This document shows, in pieces, positions 8,187 to 16,349 of a stretch of DNA of 49,692 nt. Source of the DNA: Gordonibacter sp. 28C (GTDB taxonomy: Bacteria; Actinomycetota; Coriobacteriia; Coriobacteriales; Eggerthellaceae); the NCBI RefSeq assembly GCF_003339845.1, contig NZ_PPTR01000018.1:1-49692 (forward strand), in the 5' to 3' direction. Both the position numbers and the translations under genes were made by a program. A model generated the notes under the pieces. That model was not told where the DNA came from. It did no database searches and was given only the letters and a program-made list of their open reading frames with translations. Within the stretch, counting starts at the first letter, position 1; each line of letters begins with the position of its first letter.

Positions 8187-10673
8187 CTACATTTCGCCGG
8201 CGACGTAATCACGGAAGCCGCCCAAGCGGGTGATCTGCTCGCCAGGCATGGTGTCGCCTTCTTGGACCTTGTAAATCTTGCAACAGACATTCTTTCGGGG
8301 AGCGCCAACACCGCCCGATCCCGTTTCCATAACGTGCGTGATATTGTTCGGATTCGAGTCGAATGTGCCAAACAAGTACGGCTCTTCGGCAGGCTGCTCG
8401 GGGAACCACCAGCCGTGCTCGGCCGAGACACACCACTTGCTCACGCCGGGGAAGATCTTCACGCGCTGTTTGAAGCGGCCATCGGGATTCTCGATCCAGA
8501 TCCAATCACCGTCTTTGAGACCGTATTCTTTGGCCGTCTCGGGATTGATTTTGACGAGCGGATCAGGATGGAATTCGCGCATTGTCTCGAGCTGTCGGTG
8601 CTCGGAGTGGAAGAACTCATAAGAGCGGGCACCGTTAACGCAATAGAACGGATACTCTTTACGGAACTCGGGATCGTTGAACCATTTCTGGCTCTGAATG
8701 TTCTCTGAGTGGGTCGGCAGCGGATCGATACCCCATACCCGATATGTAGGAGGAACAAGCTCGATGCGGCCGCTTATCGTGTTGAAGCCAACTTTGCCGT
8801 CGGGACGCAGCAGGCCCTTCTCATACTTGCGATAAGTGCCGTTCCAATCCCAATATCGATGGCCGCAGCTGTTCTGGACCAAGTCATCGAATAAAGCGAT
8901 CCCTTCCTCGCTCGCGCGGAAGAGGGTGCGTTCATCTTCGCTATCCTTACGCTCGTTGAGACCGGCATCGTCATCATCGAGCGCCGCAACAAATACGGCC
9001 TTGACGATTTCGCCGTCTTCACCGCGTGCGGCAAGACCAGTACGTAGGTAATCCTCGATCAAATCCTCCGCAGTCGGCCAGCGCTTGAATATCTCGGGTG
9101 AGAGCAAGTTGCCAAGCCAGCAAATGATTTCTTCATCGGACTTCGCCTCGTAAAACGAAGTCACCTTCTTCATTGCGCGAACGGGCTCCCACCACGTGCG
9201 CGCAGAATTGCGCTCGGTGGTCATAGCGACGGGCAGAACGAGATCGGCGAAGGCCACCATTGAAGGAGTCATGAACGGATCTGCATACACGCAGAAATCA
9301 ATAGCGTTCTTAACGGTTTCATATGTGCGCGGAGCCGCAAATGACATACACGAGAGCGCGTTCGAACTCTGGGTCCAAAGCATTTTGATCGGATACGGCT
9401 TGCCAGCCTCCATCGCTATGTTTACCGCGTCAGGATCAGGGGATCCCATAAACGGAAAGCCCTCGTAGCCCAGATCGCGGATGGTGAGCTTCTTGTCGGC
9501 ATTCGGAAGATACATGTCAGTCAACGCATAGCCTGCATTGATCTCGAATGAATTGTGAACAAGAACCGCACCGCCGGGAACATCGATGTCGCCGCAAATA
9601 GCCATGATATCGCTTGCCGCAAGGGTGAGCTCCATTGATGCGACCTGGGTGTCGTAAGCCAGACCCCATTGAATGGCACCGGGACTAGCGTTGGCGTACA
9701 GGCGGGCAGCTCCAACGATATCTTCCTCCGGGACGCCGCAAATTTCAGCCGCCCACTCAGGGGTGAACTGCTTTACGTGCTCTGCCAGCTCCTCAAAATA
9801 TGCGCACCAGCAGTCGACGAACTCGTGATCGTAGAGATCCTCGGAGATGATGACGTTCAGCCAGGCGAGAGCCATTGCGCAGTCTGTACCGGGCCGAACC
9901 GGCAACCAGTACTCGGCGCGGGCCCCCCACCACGTGAGAACGGGGTCGACGGAGATGATCTTCGTCCCCATCTGGATCGCCGGAAGAAGCCAGTGGCCGA
10001 TGTAGCCGTCGGCGTTGGACTTCAGCGGTTCGTTGCCCCATACGACTAAAATATCCGTCTTGCGCCACTCTACGTTTGCATATCGGTCAGGACTCGTCAT
10101 CGATGCGTCAACGATCGGATAGTCGCCCATCGGAGCGGCGGTGCCGCAAACGCGAGGAGCGTAGCACGACTGCCCGGTCAGATTCAGCGGTCCGACGTTG
10201 GGCGTGCCGAGAGCGACACCGATAAGCGGAACCTGCCAGATGACGTTGCGCCCAGTACCGCTACCCACGAAAATCGATTCACGGCCGTAGCCCTGCGCGT
10301 CAAGCTTAGCAAGTTCTGCTTTGATGATCTCGCCCGCCTCGTCCCACGTGATGCGCTCCCACTTGTTCTCGCCCCGTTCGCCGACGCGTTTCATCGGATA
10401 CTTAATGCGCTCAGGATGGTTAACCACCTCGGGCAGGTCAAGGCATCGCATGCACAATTTGCCACCCGCAAACGGATCCAGCGGGTCGCCCTCGACACGC
10501 TCCAGCTTGCCGTCTTTGGTATAGTAAAGAAGCCCGCAGGAATTGTGGCAACCGGGGGCGGAATACGGATAGGTGCGAGTTACCTCGTATCCGTCTTCCT
10601 CCCAACGCCATTCCCCCTCGTGGTAAGCCTCTCGGTCAATAGACTCGAGAAACTCGTCATAATTGAAAAGCAT
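8187..10673 (-). CDS. Molybdopterin-dependent oxidoreductase (DMSO-reductase superfamily), module 1
   Basis: 828 residues from the ATG at 10673 (AGAGGGGG upstream); an in-frame extension to 10826 has no ribosome site. Near the N-terminus GCHNSCG (C42, C46) and LCMRC (C74, C77) should hold a [4Fe-4S] cluster, although the first Cys of the usual CxxCxxxC motif is an Ala. In TGQSCYAPRVCG, C170 lines up with the Cys/Sec ligand of molybdenum in formate dehydrogenases (UHGPSVAG). A C-terminal dinucleotide-binding domain follows (VNGARSYEFFHSEHRQ, NPETAKEYGLKDGDWI, AEHGWWFPEQ). There is no Tat signal, so it is cytoplasmic. Known relatives of this sort (acetylene hydratase, pyrogallol transhydroxylase, gut catechol dehydroxylases) make reductive dehydroxylation of an aromatic a reasonable guess. 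The substrate is not established. Confidence 0.88.
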   Translation of the reverse strand: MLFNYDEFLESIDREAYHEGEWRWEEDGYEVTRTYPYSAPGCHNSCGLLYYTKDGKLERVEGDPLDPFAGGKLCMRCLDLPEVVNHPERIKYPMKRVGERGENKWERITWDEAGEIIKAELAKLDAQGYGRESIFVGSGTGRNVIWQVPLIGVALGTPNVGPLNLTGQSCYAPRVCGTAAPMGDYPIVDASMTSPDRYANVEWRKTDILVVWGNEPLKSNADGYIGHWLLPAIQMGTKIISVDPVLTWWGARAEYWLPVRPGTDCAMALAWLNVIISEDLYDHEFVDCWCAYFEELAEHVKQFTPEWAAEICGVPEEDIVGAARLYANASPGAIQWGLAYDTQVASMELTLAASDIMAICGDIDVPGGAVLVHNSFEINAGYALTDMYLPNADKKLTIRDLGYEGFPFMGSPDPDAVNIAMEAGKPYPIKMLWTQSSNALSCMSFAAPRTYETVKNAIDFCVYADPFMTPSMVAFADLVLPVAMTTERNSARTWWEPVRAMKKVTSFYEAKSDEEIICWLGNLLSPEIFKRWPTAEDLIEDYLRTGLAARGEDGEIVKAVFVAALDDDDAGLNERKDSEDERTLFRASEEGIALFDDLVQNSCGHRYWDWNGTYRKYEKGLLRPDGKVGFNTISGRIELVPPTYRVWGIDPLPTHSENIQSQKWFNDPEFRKEYPFYCVNGARSYEFFHSEHRQLETMREFHPDPLVKINPETAKEYGLKDGDWIWIENPDGRFKQRVKIFPGVSKWCVSAEHGWWFPEQPAEEPYLFGTFDSNPNNITHVMETGSGGVGAPRKNVCCKIYKVQEGDTMPGEQITRLGGFRDYVAGEM

Positions 10674-10860
10674 AAAACCCCCTCTTCTTTGTTGAAATTT
10701 TCCTTGCAATAAGAAGATAGAAACCTGCTGCGTTAATAAGCAATTTCCAAAAAACGATTCCCATATAAAACGATTAGACACTCTGGCGCCTTTTGTAAGA
10801 TTCGCCTGATTTTCAAGCCCCGGCATCCCGCTTAACGAGTGTTTATTTGCCTTTTCGAGC

Positions 10861-10884
10861 GTGACATTTTGGGGCGTTTGTCAA
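10861..10884. promoter_or_regulatory. Candidate operator A: GTGACA-N12-TGTCAA
   Basis: An inverted repeat in the divergent region between module 1 and the first TetR gene, about 60 bases before that gene. Its sequence, including the GGGCGTT core between the arms, recurs at 13142-13165 upstream of the module 2 oxidoreductase. A two-arm site of this size suits a dimeric TetR-type repressor. A second small palindrome, ATTCT-N4-AGAAT, lies at 10900-10913. Confidence 0.6.
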
Positions 10885-10945
10885 CCCAACAACAGCAAGA
10901 TTCTCTATAGAATTAAAGACACACGATGTTTGCAGGAAAGGGGCT

Positions 10946-11608
10946 GTGAACTTTATGCGTTACATCTTTCTTCCGAGCAACGCAGAGATGAGGTTGCGCA
11001 TACTCCACGCGCTCGACAAACCTGTCGACAAATTGACGGTCAGCGAAATATGCCAAGCTAGCGGCGTATCTCGTCAAACGTTCTATCGCAATTTCGCATC
11101 AAAATACGATATCGCCTTTTGGTTCCTCGGGTTGATCGACTCACTTTATTTGGGAGAAATCGGGCGCTCGCTCTCTTGGACAAAGGGCCATGAGCTCGCT
11201 CTGTCCATGCTCTACGAGGAACACGATTATTTGAAGTTCGCCTTTGCGGAGAATCCTGATGTGAGGGCTGTAGAAAAGCGCTTAAAGATTCGTTATGAAA
11301 CGGTGATCGAAACGCTGCAAGACTTTAAGAAGGCTCATATCGATGATGAGCTTCTTTATTTTGCAAGGTTCTACGTCTTCACGGGCGAGGCCTTGATCGT
11401 CGAATGGTGCCTTAGCAATACCCCGTACCCGCCAGCAATCTTCAAAAAGTATTTCAGCGCCTGCATGCCCGAGAGGTTGCGCAACCTGTTAAACGAGCCG
11501 GCAGCACCTGTCACACGGGATCAGCAGCGCAAAATCGTGACGACTGGCACAGCAGCTGCCCATGCTCATACTGACGGGAGATTATCATGTGCGGCTATGC
11601 ATGCATGA
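10946..11608 (+). CDS. TetR/AcrR-family transcriptional regulator 1
   Basis: 220 residues from the GTG at 10946 (AGGAAAGG 5 bases upstream). This start lines up with the starts of the two paralogues downstream; the ATG at 10955 is too far from the ribosome site. The helix-turn-helix lies at about residues 28-55 (LTVSEICQASGVSRQTFYRN, then FASKYDIAFWF). The C-terminal helical domain presumably binds ligand. It is divergent from the module 1 oxidoreductase, with operator A between them, so it probably represses that operon and itself. The last about 20 residues (Ala/His-rich) overlap the next small gene and are absent from the paralogues. Confidence 0.88.
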   Translation: MNFMRYIFLPSNAEMRLRILHALDKPVDKLTVSEICQASGVSRQTFYRNFASKYDIAFWFLGLIDSLYLGEIGRSLSWTKGHELALSMLYEEHDYLKFAFAENPDVRAVEKRLKIRYETVIETLQDFKKAHIDDELLYFARFYVFTGEALIVEWCLSNTPYPPAIFKKYFSACMPERLRNLLNEPAAPVTRDQQRKIVTTGTAAAHAHTDGRLSCAAMHA

Positions 11609-11772
11609 TGTGCGGAAGATGCGGTAAGTTCAAAGGATGGGCGAAGGAAATGCCCGTTCTTACGCGAGAGAGCGTCTCTTTCAATGAAAAACCGGTGAGC
11701 CAAATCGGGGGCAAAATTGTACGCAGCGGAAAAAAGACGATCAGTAAGCCTGGAGTGGCGCAGAATAGCTAG
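11587..11772 (+). CDS. Small Cys-rich protein (MCGYACMMCGRCGK)
   Basis: 61 residues. Its start overlaps the end of the TetR gene by 22 bases, and GGGAGA precedes it by 7 bases. The first 12 residues hold four cysteines (C2, C6, C9, C12), enough for a zinc or Fe-S site. The rest is basic with no recognisable fold. I do not recognise the family. The spacing, ribosome site and tight Cys pattern favour a real gene over chance. A second short protein in this island, at 16080, also starts MC and is Cys-rich; a role in metal handling or enzyme maturation is only a guess. Confidence 0.5.
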   Translation: MCGYACMMCGRCGKFKGWAKEMPVLTRESVSFNEKPVSQIGGKIVRSGKKTISKPGVAQNS

Positions 11773-11876
11773 CGCTGGGTTTGGTTACAGGCCCGAAAAC
11801 TCCAGCAAACATTCGAGGGCGTTACTAGCTTGACTGGAAGAATGCTTGCAGATAACCGTAAAATGAGCCTTAAGTT

Positions 11877-11892
11877 TTCTGTGACTACAGAA
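11877..11892. promoter_or_regulatory. Palindrome TTCTGT-GACT-ACAGAA upstream of TetR 2
   Basis: A perfect 6-bp inverted repeat with a 4-base centre, 42 bases before the second TetR start and well placed for an autoregulatory operator. It differs from the GTGACA motif, so the paralogues may have separate specificities. The rest of the 161-base gap (11773-11933) shows no gene. Confidence 0.45.
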
Positions 11893-11933
11893 GCAGCCTA
11901 ACAGAGCCTCGATCAATGTAAGAGGAAGGCGCC

Positions 11934-12512
11934 ATGGATAACGTCAAGTATGTGTTTCTTCCTGCAAAAGAGCAGACAAAATTTGCGATTCTGCGCGGAA
12001 TTGACCGCCCGATTGAAGAAATTACGGTCAGTCAAATCTGTAAGAACTGCCATATTTCGCGCCCTACTTTCTATACGCATTTCGACTCGAAATATGCAAT
12101 CGCCTCTTGGCTTTTCGATCTTGCCGCCGAACTATACTTGATCCAAATCGGCCGCTCGCTTAAATGGGACACGGGCGTACGCGGATACTTTTCGCTTTTA
12201 TATAGTGAGAAGCGTCATTTGAGGTACGCTTTCTCAAACACCCCCAACAAGCCGAGCGTTGAACTTCAGCTCGAACATCGCCGCGACGAGTTCATAAAGA
12301 CGCTGCGCGATTACAAGCATCTCTCAATCGATGACGACCTGAGGTTTTACGCGCAGTATTTCGCTTTCAGCGGAAACAGGTTCGTAGTCGACTGGTGTCT
12401 GGAGAACATGCCCACTCCACCCGACCTGACGACCCGCTACTTTACCGAGTGCATGCCGACGCCTCTCATCGAGGCCCTCGACCGCGATACCATCGAGCTC
12501 ACGTATGACTGA
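11934..12512 (+). CDS. TetR/AcrR-family transcriptional regulator 2
   Basis: 192 residues, ATG at 11934 with AGAGGAAGG upstream. It is collinear with regulator 1: KYVFLPAKEQ matches RYIFLPSNAE, ITVSQICKNCHISRPTFYTH is the recognition helix region, and SIDDDLRFYAQYFAFSGNRF matches HIDDELLYFARFYVFTGEAL. It clearly arose from it by duplication. It precedes the third paralogue by 24 bases. Regulator of module 2, module 1 or both; not decidable from sequence. Confidence 0.88.
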   Translation: MDNVKYVFLPAKEQTKFAILRGIDRPIEEITVSQICKNCHISRPTFYTHFDSKYAIASWLFDLAAELYLIQIGRSLKWDTGVRGYFSLLYSEKRHLRYAFSNTPNKPSVELQLEHRRDEFIKTLRDYKHLSIDDDLRFYAQYFAFSGNRFVVDWCLENMPTPPDLTTRYFTECMPTPLIEALDRDTIELTYD

Positions 12513-12536
12513 TACGGACTCTGGAAGGGGGTTCTT

Positions 12537-13079
12537 TTGACAGGGTATTTACTATTGACCCAAAACGACAAAGTCAACTTAGAAGCTCTGCACGCAATTG
12601 ACCGCCCGATCGACGATATCTCGGTAAAAAGCATCTGCAGCGCCATTGGCATCTCCCGCCAGACCTTTTATGCGCATTTTTCGTCAAAATACGACATCGC
12701 CTATTGGTATCTCAACTTAAGTGAGGAACTCTATTTCAAAGCCATCGCCTCACGCGAGGATTGGCGCCAAAGCCTTATCAACCAGGTGTATTTCCTTTAC
12801 GAGGAAAAGGATTATCTCTGCAATGCATTCACCTTGAATCCGCACGACATTGATGTTGTATCACGCTTCAGGTTCAGCAAGGAGCGCCTTCTTGCATGCA
12901 TCGCCGAACTCGGTATCTTAGTGACAAGCGAAACGACGTACTGCGTTGACGAATACATCAACACCCACTATCGCACGCTCATTTCTTGGTGCATGCGCGG
13001 CATGCGCCCAAAGCCTCCCTTCTTCGCAAAAATTTGCTACAACTGCATTCCCAACTACCTTATCGACCTCCTCGATTAA
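12537..13079 (+). CDS. TetR/AcrR-family transcriptional regulator 3
   Basis: 180 residues from a TTG at 12537 behind GGAAGGGGG. The start fits because GYLLLTQNDKVNLEALHAID then aligns with the N-termini of regulators 1 and 2. The helix-turn-helix is ISVKSICSAIGISRQTFYAH (about residues 30-49). The ligand domain is shorter and more diverged. It probably shares a transcript with regulator 2 and ends 225 bases before the module 2 oxidoreductase. The stretch between (13080-13304) holds two palindromes and no gene. Confidence 0.85.
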   Translation: MTGYLLLTQNDKVNLEALHAIDRPIDDISVKSICSAIGISRQTFYAHFSSKYDIAYWYLNLSEELYFKAIASREDWRQSLINQVYFLYEEKDYLCNAFTLNPHDIDVVSRFRFSKERLLACIAELGILVTSETTYCVDEYINTHYRTLISWCMRGMRPKPPFFAKICYNCIPNYLIDLLD

Positions 13080-13098
13080 CTAACACAAAAGTCGTCTT

Positions 13099-13113
13099 AC
13101 AAGACTATCTTGT
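13099..13113. promoter_or_regulatory. Palindrome ACAAGA-CTA-TCTTGT
   Basis: A perfect 6-bp inverted repeat with a 3-base centre, just after the third TetR stop and 29 bases before operator B. With no T tail it is more likely a protein-binding site than a terminator. Confidence 0.4.
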
Positions 13114-13141
13114 CAGGCATCCTATAGGCGACAGCTTTCCT

Positions 13142-13165
13142 GTGACAAACTGGGCGTTATGTCAC
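13142..13165. promoter_or_regulatory. Candidate operator B: GTGACA-N12-TGTCAC
   Basis: A perfect 6-bp inverted repeat, 140 bases upstream of the module 2 oxidoreductase. It shares arms, spacing and a GGGCGTT core with operator A at 10861-10884. No consensus -35/-10 pair is obvious in this region. Confidence 0.6.
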
Positions 13166-13304
13166 TTTCTCCGCATAGTTTAGAGACGTTGTAAGGAGCG
13201 CTGTAAAAATCCTGCTCATACACTTGACTCATAGGGGTTGTCCATCGCGGCCGAAATGAGCTTTGCGATAACGAACCCGAAGACGAGTGAGAGAGGAGCT
13301 TTGC

Positions 13305-15548
13305 ATGGGAGAAAAATGGAGAGAGGAAAGCAACGGAGTCGTCGTCACCCGCGCCTGTGCGTGGTCTCCTCCGGGATGCCATCCCGTTGGATGCGGTCTC
13401 AAGCTCACAACCGTTGACGGCGAGCTGACAAAAGTGGAAGGCGATCCGGAGCACCCCATCACGCAGGGCCGCTTGTGCCCGAGATGTCTCAGCCTGAAAG
13501 AAATCGTTTACCATAAAGATCGCATCCTCCATCCGTTGGTGCGCGACCCCAAGGATCGCGGCAAAGATACGTGGGAGGAGATTTCTTGGGACGACGCGCT
13601 CGATCTTATCGAGATGCATGTAAACCATGTCAAAGAGGAATGGGGGCCCGAGTCCATCATCGGCCTTCAGGGCACAGGTCGCGAGGTCAACGAGTATTGC
13701 TTCGGTTTCACCTATTCTGCCTTGGGCTCGCCAAATGCGACTTTCACGATGAGCGGTTACTCGTGCTACGGCCCCCGCACCGCGGTAGCCGACTACATCG
13801 TCGGCGGCGGCTATCCCGAGTTGGACTATGCGGCGTTCTTCCCCGACCGCTATGATGACCCGCGCTATGAGGTACCGAAGTACATCATGGTTTGGGGCAA
13901 GAACCCGCTCTACTCAAACGGCGATGGCCTGTTCGGCCACGCCGTCATCGACCTTATGAAAAGGGGGACGAAGCTTATCGTCATTGATCCCCGCGTTACC
14001 TGGCTTGCGGCACACGCTGAATACTTCCTGCAGCTGAGGCCCGGCACAGACGCCATCGTTGCTCTGGCGATGCTCAACGTGATTATCAACGAAGAAATCT
14101 ACGATCACGAGTTCGTCGAGAACTGGTGCTATGGATTCGAAGATCTTCGCGAACGCGTACAGGAGTATCCGCCCGAGCGCGCCGAAGATGTTTCGTGGGT
14201 CCCACGCGACATCATCATCAGCGCAGCCCGTGCCTTTGCCAACTCAAAGCCCTCGAGCATTTTATGGGGCCTTGCGCTCGATACTGCCAAAAACGCTACC
14301 CAAGGTGCTTATGCGGTAATGAGCATTGGCGCTATTTGCGGCTACTTCGACGTGCCCGGTGGCATCACCCTTGCGACACCTTCCCCTTACCTCGGAAAAT
14401 GGCAGAGCAACGCGCTTCAATCGCTGGGTCCCGAACTTTGGGCAAAACGCGCCGTCGATCCCGAATGGGACGGCTTCCGCATGACGTTCGCCAGCGCCCA
14501 TCCTGACTCGTTGCTGCGCTATGGCGAACGCGAAACGCCCTACCCTCTTCGTATGTGCTGGTTCTTCGGAACCAACCCCCTGGCGGCTACGGCGTATGCA
14601 GAACCGAGTCGCTGGTACAACGTTTTAATGAAGATGGAATTCAACGTGGTTCAAGATATAGTTATGACACCCACTGCCATGGCTGTTTGCGATTTGTTCC
14701 TCCCTATCAATACTACGGTGGAACACGTGGGCGTAGCCTATCCGCACTTCGGCAACAACACGCATATGCTAGGCGCCATAGAGGATGTTGTTACCGTTGG
14801 CAACTGCAAATCCGACCTTGAGATTTTGCTGTGGGCCGGCCATCGCCTCAATCCCGAGATGTGGCCGTGGAGAACCCCCCAAGAATTCGTTGACGACGCC
14901 CTTGAGCCGTTCAACATGACTTACAAAGATCTTCAAGAGCGAGTCACCGTGCAGCAGGAGTTCCATTACAAAAAGTACGAGAAGGGTTTGCTGCGCCCCG
15001 ACGGCGAACCCGGTTTTAATACCGCCACGGGCTTTGTAGAGCTTAAAAGCACGATTTACCCCAACTTTGGGGAAGACGCTCTGCCCTACTACGAGGAGCC
15101 CGTATTCAGCCCGATCAGCATGCCGGAATTGGCCGAAAAATATCCGCTCATCCTGACCACGGGTGCCCGCAGCATCGCCATGTTCCATTCCGAGCACCGC
15201 CAAATGCCCAGCCTACGCGCCATCAACCCGAACCCGGTCGTTGAAATCAACCCCGACACCGCTGCCGAATACGGCATCGAAGAAGGGGATTGGGTCGCTC
15301 TTGAGAACCAGTATGGCCGTTGCGTCGAGAAGGCCCACGTTACCAAGGGCATTCTCCCAGGCGTTGTTCATGCCCAGCACGGCTGGTGGTTCCCCGAGCA
15401 GGAAGCCGCAGCGCCTAACCTGTTCGGATTGTGGAAGAGCGATGTGAACTCGCTTATCCCCAACGACCACACGGCCATTATGGGACTTGGCGCTAACTAC
15501 AAAAGCACTTTGTGCAGCGTTGCTAAAGTTGATTCGCTTGAAGGCTAG
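13305..15548 (+). CDS. Molybdopterin-dependent oxidoreductase (DMSO-reductase superfamily), module 2
   Basis: 747 residues, ATG at 13305 with GAGAGGAG upstream; the ATG-like starts further up lack spacing. GCHPVGCG (C25, C30) and LCPRC (C58, C61) form the cluster region, with a CX4C spacing that differs from both the usual motif and module 1. SGYSCYGPR places the presumed Mo-ligating Cys at 154. C-terminal blocks (TTGARSIAMFHSEHRQMPS, NPDTAAEYGIEEGDWV, AQHGWWFPEQ) match module 1 closely, so the two are distant paralogues. There is no export signal. By gene neighbourhood it is a cytoplasmic terminal reductase for a small organic acceptor, possibly a catechol dehydroxylase-like enzyme; that is inference. 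Confidence 0.88.
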   Translation: MGEKWREESNGVVVTRACAWSPPGCHPVGCGLKLTTVDGELTKVEGDPEHPITQGRLCPRCLSLKEIVYHKDRILHPLVRDPKDRGKDTWEEISWDDALDLIEMHVNHVKEEWGPESIIGLQGTGREVNEYCFGFTYSALGSPNATFTMSGYSCYGPRTAVADYIVGGGYPELDYAAFFPDRYDDPRYEVPKYIMVWGKNPLYSNGDGLFGHAVIDLMKRGTKLIVIDPRVTWLAAHAEYFLQLRPGTDAIVALAMLNVIINEEIYDHEFVENWCYGFEDLRERVQEYPPERAEDVSWVPRDIIISAARAFANSKPSSILWGLALDTAKNATQGAYAVMSIGAICGYFDVPGGITLATPSPYLGKWQSNALQSLGPELWAKRAVDPEWDGFRMTFASAHPDSLLRYGERETPYPLRMCWFFGTNPLAATAYAEPSRWYNVLMKMEFNVVQDIVMTPTAMAVCDLFLPINTTVEHVGVAYPHFGNNTHMLGAIEDVVTVGNCKSDLEILLWAGHRLNPEMWPWRTPQEFVDDALEPFNMTYKDLQERVTVQQEFHYKKYEKGLLRPDGEPGFNTATGFVELKSTIYPNFGEDALPYYEEPVFSPISMPELAEKYPLILTTGARSIAMFHSEHRQMPSLRAINPNPVVEINPDTAAEYGIEEGDWVALENQYGRCVEKAHVTKGILPGVVHAQHGWWFPEQEAAAPNLFGLWKSDVNSLIPNDHTAIMGLGANYKSTLCSVAKVDSLEG

Positions 15549-15569
15549 CAGAAGAGAGAAGGTGTCATG

Positions 15570-15908
15570 ATGAAAGGCAAAGCCCTTGTTGTCGATTTTA
15601 AGTATTGCACCGGCTGCCACAGCTGCGAGGTAGCCTGCCGTAACGAGAAAGGCATCCCGCTAGACGAATGGGGAATTAAGCTGGCAGACATGGGTCCCGC
15701 TCAACTTGGCGGCAAGTGGACGTGGGATTACATACCAATCCCTTCGCAGCTTTGCGATCTTTGCACAGCCCGCATTGAAACTGGGCAGAAGCCCGCATGC
15801 GTCCACCATTGCTTAGCACAATGCCTCGAAGTAGTAGACATTGATGATCTGCCGGCAACGCTCAAACAGCTTGGAGATGGAGCTGCTTGTTTCGTACCGT
15901 TCCAATAG
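15570..15908 (+). CDS. Small 4Fe-4S ferredoxin-type electron carrier of module 2
   Basis: 112 residues. Two adjacent ATGs (15567, 15570) are possible; the second has better spacing to AGAAGG and aligns with the paralogue at 7827-8174 (MKG start). KYCTGCHSCEVAC carries the first Cys group, and QLCDLC followed by ACVHHCLAQC carries the second, so it holds about two clusters. It lies 21 bases after the oxidoreductase stop. It should be the electron donor for that enzyme. The paralogous pairs suggest that enzyme and carrier were duplicated as a unit. Confidence 0.9.
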   Translation: MKGKALVVDFKYCTGCHSCEVACRNEKGIPLDEWGIKLADMGPAQLGGKWTWDYIPIPSQLCDLCTARIETGQKPACVHHCLAQCLEVVDIDDLPATLKQLGDGAACFVPFQ

Positions 15909-15928
15909 CATAAGCCTTCAACAGAAAA

Positions 15929-15966
15929 GGGACGGCTGTTTCAGATACCAGTGCAACAGCTGTCCC
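15929..15966 (+). terminator. Hairpin after the module 2 ferredoxin
   Basis: GGGACGGCTGTT (15929-15940) pairs with AACAGCTGTCCC (15955-15966), with one G-T wobble and a 14-base loop. It lies 21 bases after the stop. There is no T run, so it may be a message-stabilising structure or weak terminator. The rest of the gap to 16079 shows nothing. Confidence 0.5.
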
Positions 15967-16079
15967 CACGGCCACTCTTTCATCATCCCGCATTTGGAAG
16001 AAGGGTCGGTAAAAAGGCAAGAAGCAAGAGCGCAGCCACAGCGTAAGAAGTGGCAGAAAGAATACATGAGGAAAAATAT

Positions 16080-16280
16080 ATGTGTTTCAGACCAGCAGCC
16101 ATCGAGACAAGCATTGAATGCCCAAATTGTGGCAAGAAAATCAATCCGGTCATGGGCAACGTTCCCAACGAATGCCCGTTCTGTTCCATAATGCTGAGTG
16201 CGTCTGACGCAACGCCTGCGATACCGGGCGTACCTTCGACCCCAAAGGCTCCCAATGCTCCGGGAGTCTCTGGAGAATAG
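16080..16280 (+). CDS. Small zinc-ribbon protein (MCFRP start)
   Basis: 66 residues from the ATG at 16080, chosen because AGGAAAAA precedes it; an in-frame ATG at 16050 lacks a site. Cysteines in CPNCGKK and, 14 residues on, CPFC make a two-knuckle zinc ribbon (residues 14-34). A Pro/Ala-rich tail of about 30 residues follows. Zinc ribbons of this size often bind nucleic acid or serve as rubredoxin-like modules. I recognise no specific family name. It sits in line with the module 2 enzyme genes and the next gene, but about 170 bases separate it from the ferredoxin. Confidence 0.65.
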   Translation: MCFRPAAIETSIECPNCGKKINPVMGNVPNECPFCSIMLSASDATPAIPGVPSTPKAPNAPGVSGE

Positions 16281-16349
16281 GCAGAAACCCTGTACGCATA
16301 AGCAACGAGTTGATTGCTTTGCGCATTCAACAATATAGGAGGAGCGATC

